NCBI GenBank assembly: GCA_964036295.1
Contig: OZ038465.1
Coordinates: forward strand, 633,615-697,614
Source: Plumapathes pennacea
Taxonomy: Eukaryota > Cnidaria > Anthozoa > Antipatharia > Myriopathidae
Length of the DNA stretch: 64,000 nucleotides
Direction of reading: 5' to 3'
Every line of letters begins with the position of its first letter. Position 1 is the stretch's first letter. Under the pieces are notes generated by a model. The model worked only from the letters and a program-made list of their open reading frames with translations, made no database searches and had not been told where the DNA came from. The translations under genes were made by a program, and so were the position numbers. Below, piece by piece: positions 46,938-59,192 of the stretch.

Positions 46938-47809
46938 TCTTTACCAGATACTTTGGCTTCGAGTTACACACTTGTGAAGGAACCTGTGGCGGTCTAGAAA
47001 TTAATGCGGCATCTTCCCTTTGAAACCGCGTCCTACAAACTCTATCAAGCACTAGGACCGATATCTTTTTGAGAAAAGTATAGGCAAACTGTGGAACTCG
47101 GTCTTGAAGAATCTCTGCTAGTTGTAAGCAGAAGTTTAGGTCACAAGGTGCACCTTTCATTTTACTTGAGACAAAATTGTAGAAAATTTCAGAAGAAAAG
47201 AATGATTTAATAAACTTAATTTAGTTTTGTATCTTAAGTTCAGCGCAAGCGCGCTAGTAGATACGAGTCGATACTTAATATCGCTCAATCTCGTTAACCA
47301 GCAAACGGTGGAATAGTACAATTAGCTTCAATCGTTCGTCTACTGACTGCAGCAGAAATATTAATTATACTGCAGTGTAAAGCCGAATATCTTATTTTAT
47401 CTGGCTCTCTAGCTGTACTGTAAGTATAGTTCTGTAACTCCCAAATAATAATTTTCCCCCTCGAGGGTGATCAAACGAACACGGTAATTAAAATGTCGAA
47501 TCTTAGTATAATCAAGGATTGAACTGTACAGCGATTATTCGCCATGTCCCTGATATGGCGAATCTGACTGCAGAAAGATTTGCTGTCGTGAGATCGTTTT
47601 TACGTTTATTCGTAAGCGAAAGTGCAAACAAACGAACACCTGACAAGGGACAATCTAATCGTGGCGTTATCTTGGCCTGCGTTTGACTGTTCTGAACACG
47701 ATAACACTGAACACCTTTGGTGTATCATTAATAGCCTGTGCCGTATCCGAACTAAGTCGGTATCTTGTTGGTGTTCTTTTGTGAATATATATTATATACT
47801 TTTTTATAT

Positions 47810-48520
47810 TTTATATTTTATATCTATATATATTTTAGATCAGAAGCGTAATTGAAGACTTGAAATAGTTCAGGCAGAAGGTGCTAAAACTGTCAAAATT
47901 TACGACAGGACCGCGCATTGGTGAAACCAGAACCTCCAGGGAGCTCTGTAATTCTCCTCGTTTTTGATGAACTTGTACGTGAAATGAACTTGATACGTAT
48001 ATCTCCAATATGGTTCAGCGCATGGTTATCAAACTTGGCACACAAGCTCCTCGTTGTAAACATTTTCGAAGGTGTAAAAATTATCTAAATCAGAGAGGGT
48101 CACTTTAGCCTCCAGTACTACGTATTTATCTCGACAAAAAAGAGTTTGTCACACAAGCTAGTTGAGCCGCGGGTTTTGCAATTTATGAAACTAATCGTAA
48201 AATTTTGATAATTGTCCGACGGGTTAAAGATAAAAGAAAAGGTGTATTTTATGTGTATTAATCTTACTTTAAAACATATTTGAAAAATAAAACATTGTCC
48301 ATTCTCACCGAAACAACTTTCGATAGCACGAGGTTCAGGAGCAGCTGGAATGCGCGTCTACGCTATAACACCTCTATAGTTGATTGTATATTTGCGCCAT
48401 TCCAACCCTTCTGTCATATGTTGAATAAGGGGCTTGTAGCATTTAAAGTCTAACCAGTAGCTAGGATCACCTCTGCCCACCTATATCAGTGGCACCTCAG
48501 GCAAGAATTGCGCAAATAAG
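47810..48520. other. Intergenic spacer after unit 1, nothing recognised
   Basis: AT-rich start (TATATTTTATATTTTATATC) followed by about 650 bp without a supportable gene or clear repeat. Confidence 0.4.
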
Positions 48521-48522
48521 CA

Positions 48523-48697
48523 GTAAACTACTTTTGACGAGGAAATATGCACGCATAATTGTCCGAGGTTATTGTCTGTTCCGAGAAGCGAACAGCTGGC
48601 CAAGAGCGAAGCTCGAGCGCAACTGTGAGCTTTGAGGAACAGATAATGTCCAAGGACAATTATCCGTGCATTTTCCCGAAGCCAAAAGTAGTTTATT
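48523..48697. mobile_element. 175-bp hairpin element (copy 1)
   Basis: Termini TAAACTACTTTTG and CAAAAGTAGTTTA are inverses. Inner blocks ATATGCACGCATAATTGTCC and GGACAATTATCCGTGCAT also pair, and the loop contains GAGCGAAGCTCGAG. The same element occurs at 60721-60895 and in part at 29951-30014. Confidence 0.85.
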
Positions 48698-49141
48698 GTC
48701 TTTATTATCGATCGAACTTCAACTATTTCCTCTCGCAGCGCAAATAATGGCGCAAGGACTGGAAAGTTCTTTGGTGCTTTCTGGAACTGCTTTTTTGACA
48801 AATGAATTGATGTCCTCCTCGGTAGTCATCTCGTAATGGATTTTTGTGATTAATATATAAAACTGTGTTTGGATGTTGTCAATAAACAGCCATAGTTCGC
48901 CAGGCGGGAGTTATTCGGTCACGTATCAGGATTCTAACAATCACGCGCGGGAGGAAATATTTAATGGGTCATAAATGCTGATAATCTTACGCAGCCTTGA
49001 ATTATTCAATGCACTGCAGCGTCAATATAATAAGTACTCCTAAAGTATGATACTCTGTCCAGGTTAAAAGTTTGACGATATGTCTACTTTAATAAAGATA
49101 TTTCAGAATAAGGTATTTAATTATCTGCCCCTTTATTTCAG

Positions 49142-50073
49142 GTACTGCCGTGTCAGACAATCCGCAACCTCTTGCTCTTCAAGTTTCAGTAGTAATCATG
49201 TACACAATCATTTTTGCTGCTTCCTTGGTGTGAAACACTTTGGTCTTGATCATAATTTCTAAAAAGCCCTACACAAGAAAAGCCACCAGCATCTTGTTCG
49301 TTAATATGGCCGTTGCAGATCTGATAATTCTGTCATCAGTGCCCGATAGCGTCGCTTTCTACTTCAGAAACAAGTGGCTTGGAGGAGTCGGAGGGGACAT
49401 TCTCTGTAAAATTGTTCCTTTTTTACCTGTCCTTGCAATTGCTGCTTCAACTTTTACACTGGCTACAATGACTTTAGATAGATTCATTGCGATAATATAT
49501 CCTTTGCCTGTATTTACAAGCTGTACCCCTAGAAGTTTTACCGTAGTAATCTGGGTCAGCTCCACTATATTGACATTTCATCGATTATTGACCTATTCGA
49601 ACTCGTCTGGCTACTGCGAGTCCGACTGGTCACTCCTTCATATCAATAATACCACAGGCGATACTATCTCGAATAGCATGTACTTCGGCCTTATGTTCTT
49701 TTTGCCTCTTATCCTCATGGTTGTACTCTTTTCCATCATGTGCACCACTCTTTCTCAACAAGAAAGGCCCGGAATCTTTGACATGGAAAACTTACAACGC
49801 AGACGCGATCGAAACAGAAAAGTATTTAATTTGCTTATATCAATTGTAGTGGTCTTCATTCTGTGTTGGCTGCCGGTTGCGGTGATTCACCTTCTTTGGT
49901 CGTTGGGAAAGAGGGTTCCTGAATTCGTGATGTTCCTTTGTTTCTGGTGTGGACACAGCCATTCAGCCATCAACCCCTGGATGTACATTTACCTCAACTC
50001 TCAGTTTTATCGCGCCTTCCTGGAAATCATTGGTAAATCTCCTCCAAATAGAGCAAGGTCGGCCCAAATGTGA
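49142..50073 (+). pseudogene. Class A GPCR broken by a TGA in TM1
   Basis: After a TTTATTTCAG acceptor the frame starts GT ACT GCC, the same phase as the other receptors here. It reads ...FAASLV, then TGA at 49231-49233 where every relative has GGA (the Gly of GN), then AAC for the TM1 Asn, and stays open to 50073. The rest is well kept: NMAVAD, DRF (LDRFIAIIYP), GYCESDW, ILCWLPVAVIH, SAINPWMYIYLN. With no other damage, the loss looks recent, or the reference carries a null allele or a sequencing error. The 5' exon was not found. Confidence 0.85.
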
Positions 50074-50112
50074 ACACGAAATTGTCGGCGCCGATCCGCT
50101 CCAAACTCCGTA

Positions 50113-50740
50113 ATGATACCTTCCTTGTCACCTCTCGTGAAACAGTCCTGTAAAAAGTCTAGTCACCACTCGCTATTTTATCATATAAAAAATCAAAGGA
50201 ATCCAAACGTGAAAGATCATTTCATCGCTTTTATGACTCTCAACCTCTGTTTCGAACGTCGAGTATTCTCGGTCGCCAACTGGCCGCCATTTTTTTGCAA
50301 GAACTGCGCCAGTGTTATGTACTCATCAGCGGAACCCGCTTCCGCCGAAAGTTTATACCGTACCCATGGAGCGAATGAGCAAGTGAAATTTCCCACCACT
50401 CACAATAACTCGTTCAGTGCTTCGTATTCACGAGTTAAAAAGGAAAAAACATTTAGAGCAGGAAAAAATGACCGACACTGTAAACAATATTTACAATTCT
50501 GTGGGACAATTGAAGCATTTCCCTTAGATTCGAAACGCGAATCTTCATTGCGCTTTCTGAAAACTCTTACACCTTCTCGTTGCTCGTTGCTCGCACTCTC
50601 CCCAGTCCTTCTCACTCTCACTCTCCCCAGTCCTCACTTGATGCGAATGAACGAAAACACAATGGAAGGACCAGAGGTGCAGACCAGACTGTGTTACATT
50701 AAAGAGTAATAAAGCGAAAGTCACGGCGGGAACAGTATAC
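50113..50740. other. Sequence 3' of the broken GPCR
   Basis: A long frame (50113-50709, 198 codons) exists but shows no domain, signal peptide or coherent composition. I treat it as chance. It has CACTCTCCCCAGTCCT repeats near 50597-50635. Confidence 0.4.
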
Positions 50741-50954
50741 AACGGCTGTGGTCACACTAGAAAACTAAATCATGTTTTTGCATCCTAAATCTTGATTAAG
50801 GAAACCGCAAGAATAAATCGTGATTTAGAAGAGGTGGCATTCGTGTTCTCTTGAATGTATCAAACATGACAGCTAACTTCCCAATCCGATTAGATAAAAT
50901 GAAATAGAACATGTTCTGAAAGGGCAGCATCTGGACTTTAGAGTTCTAAAAACT

Positions 50955-51110
50955 ATGGCTTTTGCAAACGTTGTCATCGGTCTCTTTGCCTTGTTCTTGC
51001 TAAGAAAATTAATATGGAAAGCCCAATCCAGACGACTGAAAAGAAAGGATGTTCATGCTCCAGAGGCAACGGAGGAGAATTTAGGCTCATTGTTGGCTTG
51101 CACATCATAG
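50955..51110 (+). CDS. 51-aa single-pass membrane micropeptide or receptor fragment
   Basis: ATG 50955 opens a 51-codon frame: MAFANVVIGLFALFLLRKLI (a hydrophobic segment then basic residues), a Lys/Arg-rich juxtamembrane part (KAQSRRLKRKD) and an acidic tail ending LLACTS. The layout fits a type III/I membrane stub. It lies about 345 bp upstream of a kinase-like remnant on the same strand, so it could be the membrane segment of a decayed receptor kinase. Confidence 0.3.
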   Translation: MAFANVVIGLFALFLLRKLIWKAQSRRLKRKDVHAPEATEENLGSLLACTS

Positions 51111-51454
51111 TGCTTTCCGAATCTGCCGGAACATTAAAGTTAAACGTAGGTCGATCGGACATCTAAAAGGATGCGAAAAAAGTGCAGGAATTGATAAAAG
51201 TGAGTTGTGGTGCATGGTTACGATCAATACGGGGGTTGAGGTCGGCAATTCGATCAAGCGTGTGATTGGTTCATGGAACAAGAGTTACATAAATCCCCTT
51301 TTAAATATTTACACGCGTATTGGAACAATATGTACGTCGTTCTCGAAAAACGCGACGGATACTAAATTGCTGCGGTTGTGATTGGAAGGAGTCCGTCAGG
51401 CATTGACCCCTCAACTGAAAAATATCTCCGAACAGGCCCACCGCGACTACTGGA

Positions 51455-51601
51455 AGCATTACCAGTGATGTGTACAGTTTCGCGGTGATGGCGGGGAAGT
51501 CTGGTAAACTACCTGGTTTAGTTTCCCAGGCAAAGAAAGAAAATCCAGACGACAGGCCAACTGTCGATGAACTTGTTCGCTTTCTTACCGAATACATTTA
51601 G
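51455..51601 (+). pseudogene. Protein kinase domain C-terminal remnant
   Basis: The frame reads SITSDVYSFAV, matching kinase subdomain IX (S-D-V-Y-S-F-G/A-V). It then jumps to KKENPDDRPTVDELVRFL, matching subdomain XI (P-x-x-R-P-T/S-x-x-E-L), and ends in TAG. About 40 residues usually found between are missing. The pattern is closest to tyrosine-kinase-like kinases. Catalytic lobes are not found upstream, so it is a fragment. Confidence 0.5.
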
Positions 51602-52204
51602 CCAGTAATTCTATTGGAGTTTTCCTAAATTGCGTCGAATAGCTGCGCTAGCTATATTACGGCGGTTTTTTCACGACCGAATTCGGGACCGAATTCCAGT
51701 TTGGCGTTCCAGTAATTTCGTCTACTTCAGCTTATACTTTTTCTTCTTCTTTTTCTTCTTTAGTTTTTGATACTTACTCTGACAAAATATCTGTTATTGT
51801 TATTTAGTATTATTGTAAAGAAGGACGAGTCGACGACGGCAAGTTGTGCGAGGCAGTAGCAATAAAGTTTCATTCTTGTGTACTCTTCGTGTGATGCGCG
51901 TCTGTCCTCACACGGCCAGAACTGTCGGCCACATGCCCAAGAGAGAATAGGGTTAAGCATTAGAAGATCTGAGCAAAAGTCTTTATTCTAGTGAGCCTGC
52001 ATTTAAGAGCATGGTTTTAAATTGAGAATGCTGTTTGATTGCGTATTACACGCGTTTTTACAAAGCCGACATGCCACAGAGAAACGCCTTCCGGCCAGTT
52101 TTAATTAAAAACAAGGCCCCCGTCGCTCATCTAATCACCTCGCAGAACTCTTCACACTAAGAGTGATAACTTCTGAAAGTTAGTTGCGCGTCTCAAATTC
52201 GACT

Positions 52205-52247
52205 CCCTGCCGATGTTCCCGATTTGAAATCGGGAACATCGGCAGGG
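52205..52247. repeat. Perfect 43-bp palindrome
   Basis: Arms of 21 nt (52205-52225 and 52227-52247, starting CCCTGCCGATGTTCCCGATT) are exact inverses around a single G. Confidence 0.95.
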
Positions 52248-52613
52248 GGCCGCGTTGTTAAAGTCGCATCAAGTTCATCATGAGTGCGGTCTCCAACTGG
52301 GCAGTTTTTACGGTCACACACAGATTTTGGCTAAATAGCGATTAAGCACTGCTAAATCGTGATTTAACTTTCTAGTGAACGATAACTACACCAGCGCGAC
52401 ATATCTAATTCGCGTGGCTCTTGCCTGGTCAATTAGTAATTAGACAATGGCAAAAATATGTAAAGTATTTTTAAAAATTAAAATATGAAACATTCTCACT
52501 GACAAATGATTGTCAGCACGCTTGAAGGAATCATTATTATTTCTTCGCCGGTTCCAAGCAACTTGTTTGAAAGCGTTCAATAACTACAGGACTAAATTGA
52601 TCAGGATAAAAGC

Positions 52614-55600
52614 ATGAACACTACGTCGAACAACACGTCTAATGCAGGTGAGTTATCGTATTTACATAACTAAAAACTATATACTACAAAGACAAAAGCA
52701 ATCGTGCATGTGAGAAGCATGCCATTCTAACCGCTGTATAAACAAACTCGAGTGATTGTACGAGCGAGTCGGTATTCATGAAGGGCTGCCTGTCGGCAAG
52801 AAGTCAAGACTATATATATATTTTTCATAGAATTCAAAACTCAGTGCGGGATTAGCAGGGAAGTGAAAATCGCTCCGAAATAGGCGAACGGCACACTTAG
52901 CGCAGGAGAACGGCGAAGCGATTCTGATGAAAAATGCGATTTGTGCGCCAAATAGAGAGATTGAACTGGGACCGACTGCAGGGCCGTCGGCAGAAGCAAT
53001 GACATGGCGAAAGGCAAGTTCCCCATTGCGTAAATTTCATTAAAGAAATCAAATAATTGTTACAAAACAACTTGGAATGCCATACCGAAATATTGAAAAG
53101 GGCTGCATTGTTTGACGTCTCGGTTGACGGGCTTCTGGTAAAAGCAGTTACGAAGAAAAACGGTTATTGTTTTAGGGGGGTCTTAGTTTTCGAGGTCTTA
53201 GGTCTTAGGTCTTAGTTTTCGAGACACCCATACAGACTGAATGTTGCCGTGTACGATTTAAGGTATCAGGATACCCTCGTGAACGACATGCGTTCAAACC
53301 CATTTTTCGCGCTAGCGTTACATTTAACTAATAATAAAGTATATATTTTCTGAAAGCTCAACAATCACAGATTTAGGTTAAAGCTTTATATATTTTTAAT
53401 TTGCTAAAGAAAGAAAGTTGTCAGCTTGTGTCAGCTAGTGTCACTCGGATTTTTTTTGAAATCTGGCAAAGTCCGTAATCCATTGTCGTAAAAAATGGTG
53501 GTCAAACGCGGTTGAACTTGTGGTATCAAACGAGGGGATGATGTTGAATGTTGTATTCGTTTGGACGGGTCTTTAGGTCGAACTATTCATGTAAAAAAAA
53601 AAGAGTAAACGATAGATTTTGTTTATTTGCTGATTGTCAGTTCGCCGTCGGTGTAAGAGTCTTTTTTATAAATTTATTTTGTTTTATAAATGTCGCCGTA
53701 TTAGATGCTTGGTGATGTATTTTTTAACTTTACTTTTTGTTGTTTTGTCGTCTCCGATTTTTGTGTCTACTGCTTCGAAGAACCTATGCCATCGACTCTG
53801 TAATGTAATTAATGTAATGTAAGATTCGATAAAAGGTCGCTCGTGACTATCCGGGACCAATGAGAAGCATCAATGGTTAGTTTGTGAAGTCGGGACGATT
53901 TCCGACCGTATATCAACTGTACTGATTGGCCGGGATTTAGCCGACTGAAACAACGAAGGCTGACTACAAAACCCATGCTGTCGCGTCGCGAAGATCTTGT
54001 GCGTTAAATCGCAGTTTTTGAAAATATGTATGCCGAAAACGCTCGAATGGAAGGTTCTGGCCAGTCTATGCATCGCCCGATTTTCCTGACGAACTGTGTA
54101 CAGTATGACAACACGTTGCAACCGTACGTAAATTGACCAGTCATTATTTTGTGTCGATGTTTCGGTCGGCAGAGAATGTACAGTAAAATGCGAAGCATCT
54201 ATGAATCTTCCATTGGTCATTCGCGTACGAGTTGAAATACTTTACTTGAACCTAGTTGTGCTTGTCGTTACTGATTTGATTTGGTCGTGACGGCTGTGAA
54301 GTGAAATGTTTTTAAAACCGTCAATGGCAACTGAATAGGCATATTCCTAGCAATGGTTATTGCATCCTCAAGCACCTTTATCTCGGGGAACCCGGCTATA
54401 TTTCTCCAGTAGTTCAGTTTCGCCTTGCGACGCTCTCGGAGTTAAGATAACGCAAGTGCTTGTTTGTGCTGATCCGAGTTGTGATCTGTGAAATGCTTTC
54501 AGTGTCTGGGTATCCTTCTCTCTGTTCCTGCATTAAGTGTGTGCGTTTTCCCAATTCTTAAATTCTCCCAGTTTCCCGGAAAAGAATCGTTTCTTATAGA
54601 ACAGTTTTAGCGTAAATACAGATGCGACGCGACATTTTGGCAGCGGGCCAGCTGGTTCAAGTGGCAGTGTAAACTTGAGTTAACCTTGCTTTCCCACATA
54701 TTATTAGCATTAGCCATAGCTTGCCATCGACACATCGGTATTTTACAATATCTTGTTGACAGCTCAATAGCCTTATCTCTGAAGCACATGTTGGAATGCT
54801 TTGAGGACCTGATACACTCCATATCACTCACGCATTAGTCCTTTTAGTTGAGCTTGTGTGGCAATAACACGCAGCTATATCTGTAGTGCAGTTATTTTCC
54901 CGTCCCACCCATAGCCCATTAAACTGGTGACTGGCCTCGGGTGCTCACTTGCCAGTGCTACAACACTTGCTGGTGAATGTGGGTCTGCGACCCCTTCATG
55001 CCTAGGGTTTGCATACCCTATCCATGCTGCTCATCCCGCGCGCCTAGTGTTACGAGCACTTCACTAGCTGGCTCATCCCCCGCGCCTAGTGTTACGAGCA
55101 CCTCACTAGCTGGCTCATCCCTGCGCCTCTGGCTTCTGAGCTCCCAGGTATCAGTCACCCATTTAACCGCAATTTGTCTGAGTGTCATTATTTCACTGCC
55201 CACTTCTTTCGCATGCGAAATGGGTGTTAACTAATGGAAATACGTCACAAATCATCTTGTGCAAAAAAATTCAAAAATGCAAAAAAAAAAATAGAAGAAG
55301 AAATGCAGTAGACACATGCACCTTACAGGTGCCTATTTTTAAGCTCGCGTTCAGCACGAAGTACTGAAAAGCGAAGCTTCATGCGATTAGTCCAACTGGA
55401 ATGTGTTCCGTGTCCCGGTGCTGTCAACAATGGATTCCAAATATGGAAGTCGTTCTGTTTCCAATTTGGGCAGTATCGATATTACCGACAACGGCAACAA
55501 AATCGAGAACGCGATCGTCGAAGTAGTTTTTGTGGTGCCATTTTTAAGCGTCCCACCTTATTGCAGTTATGACTGCGTCAGTCAGTCAGTCAGTCCGTCA

Positions 55601-56527
55601 TGCTGTGTCAACAATTGCCTTTGAAATTTGAGCATCAGCGAATACGCATGAAGAAACGAAGAGATGGGAAGACGTTTTCTGGAGTTGTTTTGATTGTTAT
55701 CATCGTATTCCTTAATTGCCAGTAGATCTGTTGCACTTCAGAACCATTAAAAAAAAAAAAAAAAAAAAAAGTTTTGTTATCATTGTATTCCTTAATTGCC
55801 AGTAGATCTGTTGCACTTCAGAACCATTATCACACAGGTTTTGGTAAATTCTCGGTTGTTTGACAAGCGTAAGTCAAAGTTGAAATACCCGTGACCACTG
55901 ACAGCCCTGAGCGACTTCAGCTCGTCGAAATATTTCTATCGTTTGATTATAGTTGCTTTGCTTTGCATAGTTTTCGCCAGCAATGAAAAATGCTGTAGAC
56001 AGCTGGAAGAAGAAGAATTCGAAAATGAATTTGACCAAAACCGCAAGTAATGTCAACAAGTTATCAGGTTTCACTTAAACTTATTCGACTTTAAACTCAG
56101 CCAAAAGAAGAAAGGCGTGTTTCCTTTAAGCACGTATTTAGTTTGAATGCAGCCCAGGCTGGAGTATCATGGCCTCTGATGAATATGTAGATGTTGAACA
56201 TAAGCTGTGCATGACATGAGTAATGAAGTCACGGATAGACTTTTTTCAGTGCGACTCCGGAAGGTCTCCTTCCGGTTCAAAGATTTGGTTCTCGGTGATG
56301 GATTTTAAATTCTCCCAATTCGAGCATCTAAGTTTAAAATTTTCACCCTCCGCCGCCTTGTAAATGAGGGTTTTCAAAACTGGGACTAAATCGATTACAC
56401 GGTTCAGCAAAACGAATCCGAACGATGTGGTCCTGAGCCAGTTTTATTAAATACCCACTCCCGCAAAAGTACTTTTTACAAATTCGCGAGCTTACGCCTG
56501 CCTTGCTACTTTGATTTAATAACTCCC

Positions 56528-56564
<37 letters not shown>

Positions 56565-57706
56565 CCCACCCCTCTCCCCCTCTACAGAGTCAATTTTCAA
56601 ATAACCCCCCTGTCCCGGAGGGCTTATTAGAGCATTTTTACGGTACCTGACGTTCCAGTAACACTATTTCATCCTTCATTCCTTATTCAGATCCTACCAT
56701 GCCTTCAACAATTCTCAAGGTTTTTGTAGTAATCATGTACTCAATATCTATCGTTACATCTTTGGTTGGAAACATGTTGATATTGTACATTATTCACAAG
56801 CTGCACAAGAAGCCCTGCACCCGAAGAGCTATCAGCTACTTGTTCGTGAATCTTGCTGTGGCAGACTTGATAATAACTTTAATTGCCATGCCCGACGGTA
56901 TCGCTTATTACTTCAGGAACTGGACGTGGCTCGGAGGCAAAGCAGTTGAAGGAAATATTCTTTGTAAAGTTGTTCGGTTCTCCTTTGTCCTTGCAATTGG
57001 TGCTTCAATTTGCACACTTATTGCAATGACTGTAAATAGATTCCTAGCAGTAGTGTATCCTATGAGAGCAGATGAATACTATTCTCCAAGGAAATCTACC
57101 ATAATCATCTGGTTGAGCGCTACGATATTGACGTTTCATAGGTTGCTGACCTACTCGACCACTTCAAAAAATGGCGATTGCAATTCTGACTGGTCGCACT
57201 TCAGTAATTCTACAACAATTGGTTCGAGGTTTAATTTTTACTTCAATTTGTCGATGCTGTTTATTTTGCCTCTCATTGTCATGGCTGCACTCTACTCCGT
57301 CATGTACACCAGTCTTCAACGTCGGACAGAGCTTGGTATCGCCAATTTGGAGCTAATACAAAGCCAAAACCGAAAAGTCGTGAAGATGCTCATATCAATT
57401 GTAGTGGTGTTTATTTTGTGTTGGATTCCGGCGCATTCAATGCACCTCTTGTGGATGTTAGGCAAGTATCCACCTCTATACGTGATGTTCCTTTGTTTCT
57501 GGTGTGGACACACCCACTCAGCCATCAACCCCTGGATGTACATTTACCTTAACTCTCAGTTCCGTCGACCCTTCTTGGAAATCATCGGCAAGCGCAGTAC
57601 TGGTAACAAAATCAAGGATAACCGAGTTGACTGGACAACGTACAATATTAAGATCTCCAAATGTACAGCGACCTTGCTCAGCGACTGTCGTGAAACAACA
57701 CTGTAG
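52614..57706 (+). CDS. Class A GPCR B (duplicate pair, second copy), two exons
   Basis: Exon 1 (52614-52647) encodes MNTTSNNTSNA; exon 2 is 56691-57706; joined they give 349 aa. It shares all key motifs with GPCR A, including NRF in place of DRY. In exon 2 about nine residues differ: L27M, R104K, L181H, K186T, Y197N, V203I and KEN269-271GKY. K186T creates an NST sequon at Asn184 in ECL2. GKY in ECL3 resembles GKR in the broken receptor at 49 kb, so it is probably the older state. The hexamer AATAAA of GPCR A is AAGAAA here (57979-57984). Confidence 0.92.
55403..55624 (+). other. Small conserved open frame in receptor intron 1 (copy 2)
   Basis: Counterpart of 44687-44908, 73 codons, still open, with P to S, L to S and R to C changes. 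Function unknown. Confidence 0.25.
55695..55827 (+). repeat. Local duplication joined by poly(A)
   Basis: The segment TTATCATCGTATTCCTTAAT through CAGAACCATTA (about 55697-55749) is repeated at about 55776-55827 after a run of about 22 A. Unit 1 has a single copy and no poly(A). Confidence 0.85.
56531..56560 (+). repeat. (CT)n microsatellite, longer allele
   Basis: About 30 bp of CT, longer than the matching tract in unit 1, upstream of the GPCR B exon 2 acceptor. Confidence 0.9.
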
Positions 57707-58416
57707 TCTTTACCAGATACTTTGGCTTCGAGTCACACACTTGTGAAGGAACCTGTGGCGGTCTAGAAATTAATGCGGCATCTTCCCTTTGAAACCGCGT
57801 CCTACAAACTCTATCAAGCACTAGGACCGATATCTTTTTGAGAAAAGTATAGGCAAACTGTGGAACTCGGTCTTGAAGAATCTCTGCTAGTTGTAAGCAG
57901 AAGTTTAGGTCACAAGGTGCACCTTTCATTTTACTTGAGACAAAATTGTAGAAAATTTCAGAAGAAAAGAATGATTTAAGAAACTTAATTTAGTTTTGCA
58001 TCTTAAGTTCAGCGCAAGCGCGCTAGTAGATACGAGTCGATACTTAATATCGCTCAATCTCGTTAACCAGCAAACGGTGGAATAGTACAATTAGCTTCAA
58101 TCGTTCGTCTACTGACTGCAGCAGAAATATTAATTATACTGCAGTGTAAAGCCGAATATCTTATTTTATCTGGCTCTCTAGCTGTACTGTAAGTATAGTT
58201 CTGTAACAGTCCCAAATAATAATTTTCCCCCTCGAGGGTGATCAAACGAAACGGTAATTAAAATGTCGAATCTTAGTATAATCAAAGATTGAACTGTACA
58301 GCGATTATTCGCCATGTCCCTGATATGGCGAATCTGACCCCAGAAAGATTTGCTGTCGTGAGATCGTTTTTACGTTTATTCGTAAGCGAAAGTGCAAACA
58401 AACGAACACCTGACAA

Positions 58417-58645
58417 GGGACAATCTAATCGTGGCGTTATCTTGGCCTGCGTTTGACTGTTCTGAACACGATAACACTGAACACCTTTGGTGTATCATTA
58501 ATAGCCTGCGCCGTATCCGAACTAAGTCGGTATCTTGTTGGTGTTCTTTTGTGAATATATATTATATACACCAAAGGTGTCCAGTGTTATCGTGTTCAGA
58601 ACAGTCAAACGTAGGCCAAGATAACGCCACGATTAGATTGTCCCT
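58417..58645. repeat. Inverted repeat at the right border of unit 2
   Basis: 58417-58492 and 58570-58645 are inverse copies of about 76 bp (GGGACAATCTAATCGTGGCG against CGCCACGATTAGATTGTCCC). The right arm starts exactly where similarity to unit 1 stops. Confidence 0.85.
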
Positions 58646-59192
58646 ATAACCCATCAAATATTTCCTCCCGCGCGTGATTGGTAGAATCGTGACACGTGAC
58701 CGAATGACGTCCGCTCGTCAGCGGACGTTATCAGCGAATAACCCCCGCCTGGCGAACTAACGCTGTTTATTGACAATATCCGAACACAGTTTTATACATT
58801 TAATCACAAAAATCATTACAAGACGACTACTGAGGAGGACATCAATTTATTGGTCAAACTAGACTGGCCTTGCCAGTGAGCTCGCGGCGTGAGTTGGGTC
58901 GAGACCAGAATATAAAATGGAAAGTAGGGGACAAGAGCGGAACTCCCAAGAGAGACTTCCAATTTCTCACCATAAAAATATCACACAGTATAGAGAACTT
59001 GGCTTTTAACACCTTGCTCTTTTGACACCTTGATTAAACTAAAAATTATTATTACAACACTCATACACTTGCTTCTTAAAGGTTGAGCGACCCTGCATCT
59101 TGAGAATGCGTGACATATCTTTTTATGCACAATCGATTTTGACAGTTTGACCTTGACTCATATTTCTAATCAGAGGCCACGATTAATCCAGC

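Larger units (their letters stand above)
35638..47797 (+). repeat. Segmental duplication, unit 1 (contains GPCR A)
   Basis: From CTAATTCG at 35638 to ATATTATATAC near 47797 this matches 52409-58569 in the same order and orientation with high identity. Interruptions are three insertions found only here: 35743-40096, 40329-40997 and 42626-43384. Without them it is about 6.4 kb. Confidence 0.9.
52409..58569 (+). repeat. Segmental duplication, unit 2 (contains GPCR B)
   Basis: Collinear with 35638-47797 but without its three large insertions. It has its own additions: about 150 bp of AGGTCTTAGGTCTTAG-containing sequence near 53090-53230, a stretch around 53265-53480, and a poly(A)-linked local duplication near 55750. 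Confidence 0.9.

Noticed and set aside
50113-50709. 198-codon open frame after the broken GPCR
   Set aside because: No domain, signal peptide, coherent composition or splice context; overlapping frames on the other strand are equally open.
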